NCBI GenBank assembly: GCA_013286675.1
Contig: JABDFE010000005.1
Location: 1 to 45,187, forward strand
Origin: Chlamydiota bacterium
Lineage (GTDB): Bacteria > Chlamydiota > Chlamydiia > Chlamydiales > Rhabdochlamydiaceae
Length of the DNA stretch: 45,187 bases
Direction: 5' to 3'
Shown: positions 41,239 to 45,187 of the stretch, one piece after another
Layout of the letters: each line of letters opens with the position of its first letter
Numbering within the stretch: position 1 is the first letter of the stretch
Made by a program: the position numbers and the translations under genes
Notes under the pieces: generated by a model
Databases searched by the model: none
Told to the model about the DNA's origin: nothing
Seen by the model: only the letters and a program-made list of their open reading frames with translations

Positions 41239-42491
41239 GTCGACTCCACATGTGCAGGGGGGATCGGTTGGTGGTGAGGATCGTGGCGAGGATTGTGCAG
41301 AAGCTCTGTAAGCTCTCTCTCGAGTTCTGGCGACATCAAGTGTTCTAATTCTTCAGCAGTGCGGTGCACTTTCTCAACTTTCTGCCCCATGTAGTCAACA
41401 AGATAAACTTCCCACAGCCGGTGAAGCCTGATGATATTCTCAGCAGCAGCTTTGCCAAGCGGTGTCAAATGTCTGCTCTGATCAATCCACTTTTTACGTT
41501 TTAATTGCCAGCGGATGAGAGGAGAAAAAGATCTTCTTTCTTCCTTCCAAAGAGACTTTAGTGCATTTTCTACAGCGCATTGAAAGCTAAATCGTCTCAT
41601 CCGCACATACCTGTTCACGAGGCCGCTACGGGGAGCAAGCAGCAGGCTTAAGAAGCAAAAGGAAGAAGAGACCATCAAGATCATGGGTCCTGTCGGAAGA
41701 GAATATTCTCCTTTCGGAATGACAACAGAGAGATAATTTCCCAAAAATCCAGAGACAACTCCAAAGAGTCCTGAAAGCGCAAAGTGATAGGGCAGCTGGT
41801 TTGTCAACGGCCGAGCTGCAACCGCAGGACCAATCAACATCCCTGCCATTAGAACGACGCCGACGCTCCGGATGCCGACGACGATGGCCAGGACAATGAG
41901 AAAAAACATCATCTCATCTAACCGTTTAGATCGAATGCCCAGTGTTTCAGAAAAAGATGGGTCAAAATTAACCGCTTCCAAGTAACGATAGAAATAAAGA
42001 ATAAAGCCCAAGATCACTAGACCAAAGCAGCCGTAAATGATGACATGCATGTTTGTCATCGTAGCAGCTTGCCCATAGAGAAATGTCAACGCTTGCTTAT
42101 ACCAAAGTGGATAACTTTGCTGGAGCCGGCTGGCGATCAATATCCCAAGACCGAAGAATGAAGCTAGGACAAAGCAGAGCGCGCTGTCGGCTTTAACACG
42201 CAGCCGATTTTCTAAGAAATTCAAGGCTTTGAGTCCTAAAAATGCAAAAAGGAAGGCTCCACATAATATCGCAAGGGCAATCAGTTCATCGGAGAATGGG
42301 ATCAAGAGAGCAGAGAGAAACACTCCAATGACAACTCCGGGAAAAGAAGCATGGGAGAGTGTTTCACCAATTAACGATCTTTTTCGGAGAAAAACAACGA
42401 CGCCTACTAGCGCAGACGCAAAGCACATCAGCATACATCCGACCGTTGAGGGCCGCAAGATAGGGTCTGTGAAAAAATCTAAGAATGTCAC
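41235..42491 (-). CDS. ytgC: YtgC-YtgR: metal permease fused to a DtxR/MntR-type repressor domain
   Basis: 418 residues from a GTG that overlaps the ytgB stop (GTGA). Residues ~1-285 are an ABC-3 permease (SLIGETLSHASFPGVVIGV, GIRSVGVVLMAGMLIGPAVAAR). Residues ~300-418 are soluble, with a wing-like HLTPLGK and a metal-binding pattern: LHRLWEVYL, VHRTAEELEHLM. The AEELEH segment carries Glu/Glu/His as in MntR, where DtxR has Cys. In C. trachomatis the same fusion (CT069) is cut to free YtgR, an iron-dependent repressor of the operon. A His-rich tail (HNPRHDPHHQPIPPAH) is an added oddity. Confidence 0.93.
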   Translation of the reverse strand: MTFLDFFTDPILRPSTVGCMLMCFASALVGVVVFLRKRSLIGETLSHASFPGVVIGVFLSALLIPFSDELIALAILCGAFLFAFLGLKALNFLENRLRVKADSALCFVLASFFGLGILIASRLQQSYPLWYKQALTFLYGQAATMTNMHVIIYGCFGLVILGFILYFYRYLEAVNFDPSFSETLGIRSKRLDEMMFFLIVLAIVVGIRSVGVVLMAGMLIGPAVAARPLTNQLPYHFALSGLFGVVSGFLGNYLSVVIPKGEYSLPTGPMILMVSSSFCFLSLLLAPRSGLVNRYVRMRRFSFQCAVENALKSLWKEERRSFSPLIRWQLKRKKWIDQSRHLTPLGKAAAENIIRLHRLWEVYLVDYMGQKVEKVHRTAEELEHLMSPELERELTELLHNPRHDPHHQPIPPAHVEST

Positions 42492-43252
42492 AATAAGCCT
42501 GAGGTCTTGTTTTTTGCCTTGATAGCGGCTTCATCCAAGAGAATGCTGCTGCGTCCGTAGGTTCTCCAGATGTTTTGTTGAGTGAAGACGTCTCCAACAG
42601 GACCGGTTGCAATTAGGCAGGTGTTGAGAAGGATTAGCCAATCGAAATAAGTTTCTGTCGAGGCTAGGTTGTGATGGACAATCACGATCGTTTTTCCTTT
42701 TTTTCTCAGCGTGTCAAATAAGTCCACAAGGGTTTTCTCCGTTGCCATGTCGATGCCGGCAAAAGGTTCATCGAGGAGATAAACATCAGCATCCTGGACT
42801 AAGGCCCTGGCGATAAAGAGTCTTTGCTGCTGGCCGCCGGAGAGCTGGCCAATCTGCCTGTCTGCAAACTGGAGCATCTCCACTTGGCTTAGAGCTTGCC
42901 TTGTCGCTTCTTTGTCTTCTTTGGAAGCCCACTTCAACAGGCCCATTTTCCCATACCGTCCCATCAGAACCAAGTCAAAGGCAGTGATCGGAAAATCCCA
43001 GTCAACAGAAGAGCGTTGAGGAACATAACCTACTTTTTGTCTGACCTCAGAAAGAGGTTTGCCAAAAAAAGAAATGTGTCCGCTAATGGGTTTGACAAGA
43101 CCGAGGAGTGCTTTCAGCAGTGTGCTTTTTCCCGCTCCATTGGGTCCTAGAATCCCGACAATCGTTTTCTCAGGGACTACAAAGTTAATATCCCAGAGCA
43201 CAGAGGTCTTTTCATAATTCACAGTGAGCTGTTCGACTTCGAGAATATTCAT
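42488..43252 (-). CDS. ytgB: Metal ABC transporter ATP-binding protein YtgB
   Basis: 254 residues from the ATG at 43252, which overlaps the ytgA stop by 4 bp (ATGA); a TTG three codons upstream is in frame. Walker A is GPNGAGKST, Q-loop GYVPQRSS, signature LSGGQQQR, Walker B VYLLDEPFAGID, switch His in IVHHN. Corresponds to CT068. Confidence 0.94.
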   Translation of the reverse strand: MNILEVEQLTVNYEKTSVLWDINFVVPEKTIVGILGPNGAGKSTLLKALLGLVKPISGHISFFGKPLSEVRQKVGYVPQRSSVDWDFPITAFDLVLMGRYGKMGLLKWASKEDKEATRQALSQVEMLQFADRQIGQLSGGQQQRLFIARALVQDADVYLLDEPFAGIDMATEKTLVDLFDTLRKKGKTIVIVHHNLASTETYFDWLILLNTCLIATGPVGDVFTQQNIWRTYGRSSILLDEAAIKAKNKTSGLL

Positions 43253-44193
43253 TCGTTCCAAGCCTCATAAAGAATGTTGACGTTATGCTCCATCATGCTT
43301 TGATAAGTGCTGGAAGTCCCTAATGTGTCAGAGTCTAGAGCTTCTTTGGCAATTTGGACTTTGATCCCTTTTTCTTTGCAGACAGAAAGGATCTTTTTCA
43401 ACGAATCTTTGCTGACATTAGATTCAGGGAAGATCACGCTGACTTGATGATCTCTTAGGTAATTGATCACTTTTTGAATATCCTGGCAGCTGAGCTGCCC
43501 ATCAGGAGCGAGTCCTTCAGGTGCGCAAAAGCGGTCTTTCCAGTCAGCCCCTTCGTGTAAGTAACGGCGAGTAAAATAGTTAAAAGCGTCGTGACTGGTG
43601 ACCAGATACCGTTTTTCTGAAGGAATTGTCTGGAGCTTTTCAGAGAGCGCTCTATCGAGTTTCAAAAGATTTTCCCGGACCTCTTGGCCATTGGTCTGGT
43701 AGTAATCAGCATTTTGAGGATCGACTTCGGATAAAGCCTGGACGATAGGATCGATGATTTCTGCCCACAGCGAGATATCGAGCCAGACATGGGGGTCAAT
43801 TTGTCCGCGGTCCATCAAAATGGCTCCGGGATTTTTTTCACGGATCTGATCTCCCACTGCTATCGCTTTAGGATGTTCTTTGAGTTGATGCCGCAGGCTA
43901 GCTCCGTGCTCTAGTCCGAGGCCGCTGTAAAAGATAACTTGCGCGTAAGAGAGCTTTTCAGAATCTCCTTTAACGAGCTCATAGCTGTGAGGGTCCATTG
44001 CTCCCTCAATCAGAGCCAGATGGGCGATCTTTTCTCTTCCGATCTGAGAGACGATATCGTCAATCATGGAAGTGGTAGAAAGAACTTTGATCTTAGAGCT
44101 AAGTCTCATCCATTCATCTAATTTTGAAGGGGAGTTCTGGCATCCTACACAGGCAAACAATAAAAAAAGACAAACGAGTACTCGATATCTCAT
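43249..44193 (-). CDS. ytgA: Metal-binding lipoprotein YtgA
   Basis: 314 residues from the ATG at 44193; the frame is open to a TTG at 44235. The signal peptide ends in a lipobox (FACVGC), so it is probably lipid-anchored. It is a ZnuA/TroA-type solute-binding protein with metal-ligand candidates in MDPHSYEL, IDPHVWLD, TSHDAFNYF and a late Asp near DSDTLG. It delivers iron or manganese to YtgBCD. Corresponds to CT067, and is first in the operon. A palindromic element ends 43 bp before the start. Confidence 0.92.
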   Translation of the reverse strand: MRYRVLVCLFLLFACVGCQNSPSKLDEWMRLSSKIKVLSTTSMIDDIVSQIGREKIAHLALIEGAMDPHSYELVKGDSEKLSYAQVIFYSGLGLEHGASLRHQLKEHPKAIAVGDQIREKNPGAILMDRGQIDPHVWLDISLWAEIIDPIVQALSEVDPQNADYYQTNGQEVRENLLKLDRALSEKLQTIPSEKRYLVTSHDAFNYFTRRYLHEGADWKDRFCAPEGLAPDGQLSCQDIQKVINYLRDHQVSVIFPESNVSKDSLKKILSVCKEKGIKVQIAKEALDSDTLGTSSTYQSMMEHNVNILYEAWNE

Positions 44194-44235
44194 AGGTTGG
44201 GCTATTCTACCCGAAAAACAAAATATTATGAACAA

Positions 44236-44396
44236 GAACCTATGCCAGTATTATAAACATTCGCTTTTCGTGCCTTTTTCGCCAGATTTCAAGACCGCTT
44301 CTTGGTCTACTTTCGTAAGTATGCTCTGCGAAGCGGTCTTGGAATCTGACAAAAAATGCATCAAAAATCAAACATTTAAAATACTGGCATAGGTTC
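44236..44396. mobile_element. Palindromic MITE-like element, family GAACCT, copy 2
   Basis: 161 bp with perfect 17-bp ends GAACCTATGCCAGTATT / AATACTGGCATAGGTTC; the interior also pairs (CAAGACCGCTTC against GAAGCGGTCTTG). AA lies on both sides, fitting a 2-bp target duplication. Ends and internal TTTTT blocks align with the element at 27883-28044, so both belong to one family. It lies in the control region between ytgA and the CT066-like gene and holds a perfect TATAAT (44255-44250, minus strand) facing ytgA. Confidence 0.8.
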
Positions 44397-44464
44397 AACT
44401 TTAAGGAGGCCCCCGTTTTCATTGGAGAACCTGGTAATTAACTTAATTAATTTAAAAGAGATGC

Positions 44465-44492
44465 TTGCAAAAATATTATCCTTTTTTATAAA
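44465..44492 (+). promoter_or_regulatory. Promoter candidate for the CT066-like gene
   Basis: TTGCAA (44465-44470), 16-bp spacer, TATAAA (44487-44492), about 40 bp before the ATG at 44535. Just upstream is an AT-only palindromic stretch (TTAATTAACTTAATTAA, ~44436-44452) that could be an operator or merely AT-rich. Confidence 0.4.
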
Positions 44493-44534
44493 CTGCCATA
44501 AAAAGAAAAACTCTATTTATAAAAGGAGAATCAC

Positions 44535-45059
44535 ATGAGTCATGAAACTGTTGAGCCTAAAACTAAGAACCTTAAAGAGGTTGAAGAAGTTATTGCACGT
44601 GCAATTAAGAAAGTTGGAGCTAAAAGAGAAAACGACATTTGCCGTTATATTCCGATGACTACTGGCGGTTATATGCACCACTTTACTTTAAAGAAAATGA
44701 AAACTAAACAACCTGGTGAATTAGGCGCAATGATCGAGAAGTTTATTATTAACGCCGATCGTCCTGGCATGGTTGCTCCAAAATCGCGTGCTGCTCGTGG
44801 TTCCCGCAAGCGCCGTGATCAAATCACATTTACACGTAACCAACTCGAAAGAATGCTTCACATTGCTCGTCTCGCAGGCGACAAAGAGATGGTTTCTGTA
44901 TTAAGCCCAAAACGATCACTTGCCACTTGCAAACGAGAGCTCATTGCTTCAATCCGTCATAACAAAGTTGAGGTTGAGCTTTGGAATGCTTATATTGAAT
45001 CTGTTAATGCTCAACAAGTTATCCAAAATAGCGAACTGTTCAGCAATCTAACAAAATAG
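44535..45059 (+). CDS. Conserved chlamydial basic protein (CT066 position)
   Basis: 174 residues, strongly basic, with a cluster KSRAARGSRKRRDQ in the middle (~92-105) that suggests nucleic-acid contact, and helical ends. No membrane helix or signal. AAAAGGAGAATCAC before the ATG is a strong ribosome site. It is divergent from ytgA, as CT066 is from CT067. Followed by a strong terminator at 45075. I do not know its function; DNA or RNA binding is only a hint from charge. Confidence 0.75.
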   Translation: MSHETVEPKTKNLKEVEEVIARAIKKVGAKRENDICRYIPMTTGGYMHHFTLKKMKTKQPGELGAMIEKFIINADRPGMVAPKSRAARGSRKRRDQITFTRNQLERMLHIARLAGDKEMVSVLSPKRSLATCKRELIASIRHNKVEVELWNAYIESVNAQQVIQNSELFSNLTK

Positions 45060-45074
45060 TTTTTTTACTTACCT

Positions 45075-45110
45075 AAGCCGCATAAAGAAATTTCTTTATG
45101 CGGCTTTTTG
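45075..45110 (+). terminator. Rho-independent terminator
   Basis: A perfect stem AAGCCGCATAAAGAAA / TTTCTTTATGCGGCTT followed by TTTTG, 15 bp after the stop of the CT066-like gene. The last ~75 bases of the window hold nothing recognisable. Confidence 0.92.
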
Positions 45111-45187
45111 TTGTTTTCCCTCTCAAAATTGTCAGTTTTGATTTTATCCCTTGAAAAAACAAAGAAATCTGCTAAAATACTAGACTC

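Overview
The window is chromosomal DNA from a member of the phylum Chlamydiae, most likely an environmental (amoeba- or insect-associated) lineage rather than Chlamydia itself. Two gene blocks keep the order known from Chlamydia trachomatis. Positions 15.5-26.2 kb hold bactofilin, dnaA, a TPR protein, a CT273-like protein, mraZ, rsmH, ftsL, ftsI, murE and amiA (CT276 to CT268). Positions 28.2-45.1 kb hold gnd, lepA, rseP, ytgDCBA and a CT066-like gene (CT063 to CT072). The genome identity itself is inferred; no 16S gene is present.

Layout. 0-11 kb is an accessory cluster of very large multidomain proteins on the minus strand. It contains a 1693-residue protein with an apparent PI3/PI4-kinase-like domain, LRR-like, ankyrin, degenerate nucleotidyltransferase and TPR parts. 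It also contains a 1102-residue nucleotidyltransferase/TPR protein with nine 42-residue repeats, a truncated paralogue of it at the left edge, and a frameshifted ankyrin gene. An EEP-family hydrolase gene lies between them on the plus strand. These look like host-interaction proteins built by shuffling modules. 11-15.5 kb holds a DUF4143 ATPase, a dead toxin-antitoxin locus split by a palindromic MITE, and a P-type ATPase. 15.5-26.2 kb is the replication and cell-division block, with a DUF234-type ATPase inserted. 26.3-28.1 kb holds a second DUF234-type ATPase, another palindromic element and tRNA-Arg(CCU). 28.2-45.1 kb holds gnd, a TrpR-linked ABC importer, an orphan protein, a secreted cyclophilin, lepA, a eukaryotic-type ubiquitin-specific protease and the rseP-ytg metal-uptake operon.

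The observation I rate highest is a shared arrangement at three otherwise unrelated loci. Each of the three AAA ATPase genes (wHTH plus C-terminal nuclease-like part) has, 10-17 bp in front of its start codon, two copies of a long palindrome. The palindrome sequence is private to each gene. Copy spacing is 32, 51 and 51 bp, close to whole helical turns, and in at least two cases the copies overlap the promoter. This suggests self-recognising, self-repressing ATPase modules. Other strong points are the USP deubiquitinase with all catalytic residues, the PI-kinase-like domain, an exact MITE insertion whose removal restores an antitoxin reading frame, and a one-base frameshift in a T9 run of the otherwise core gene rsmH.
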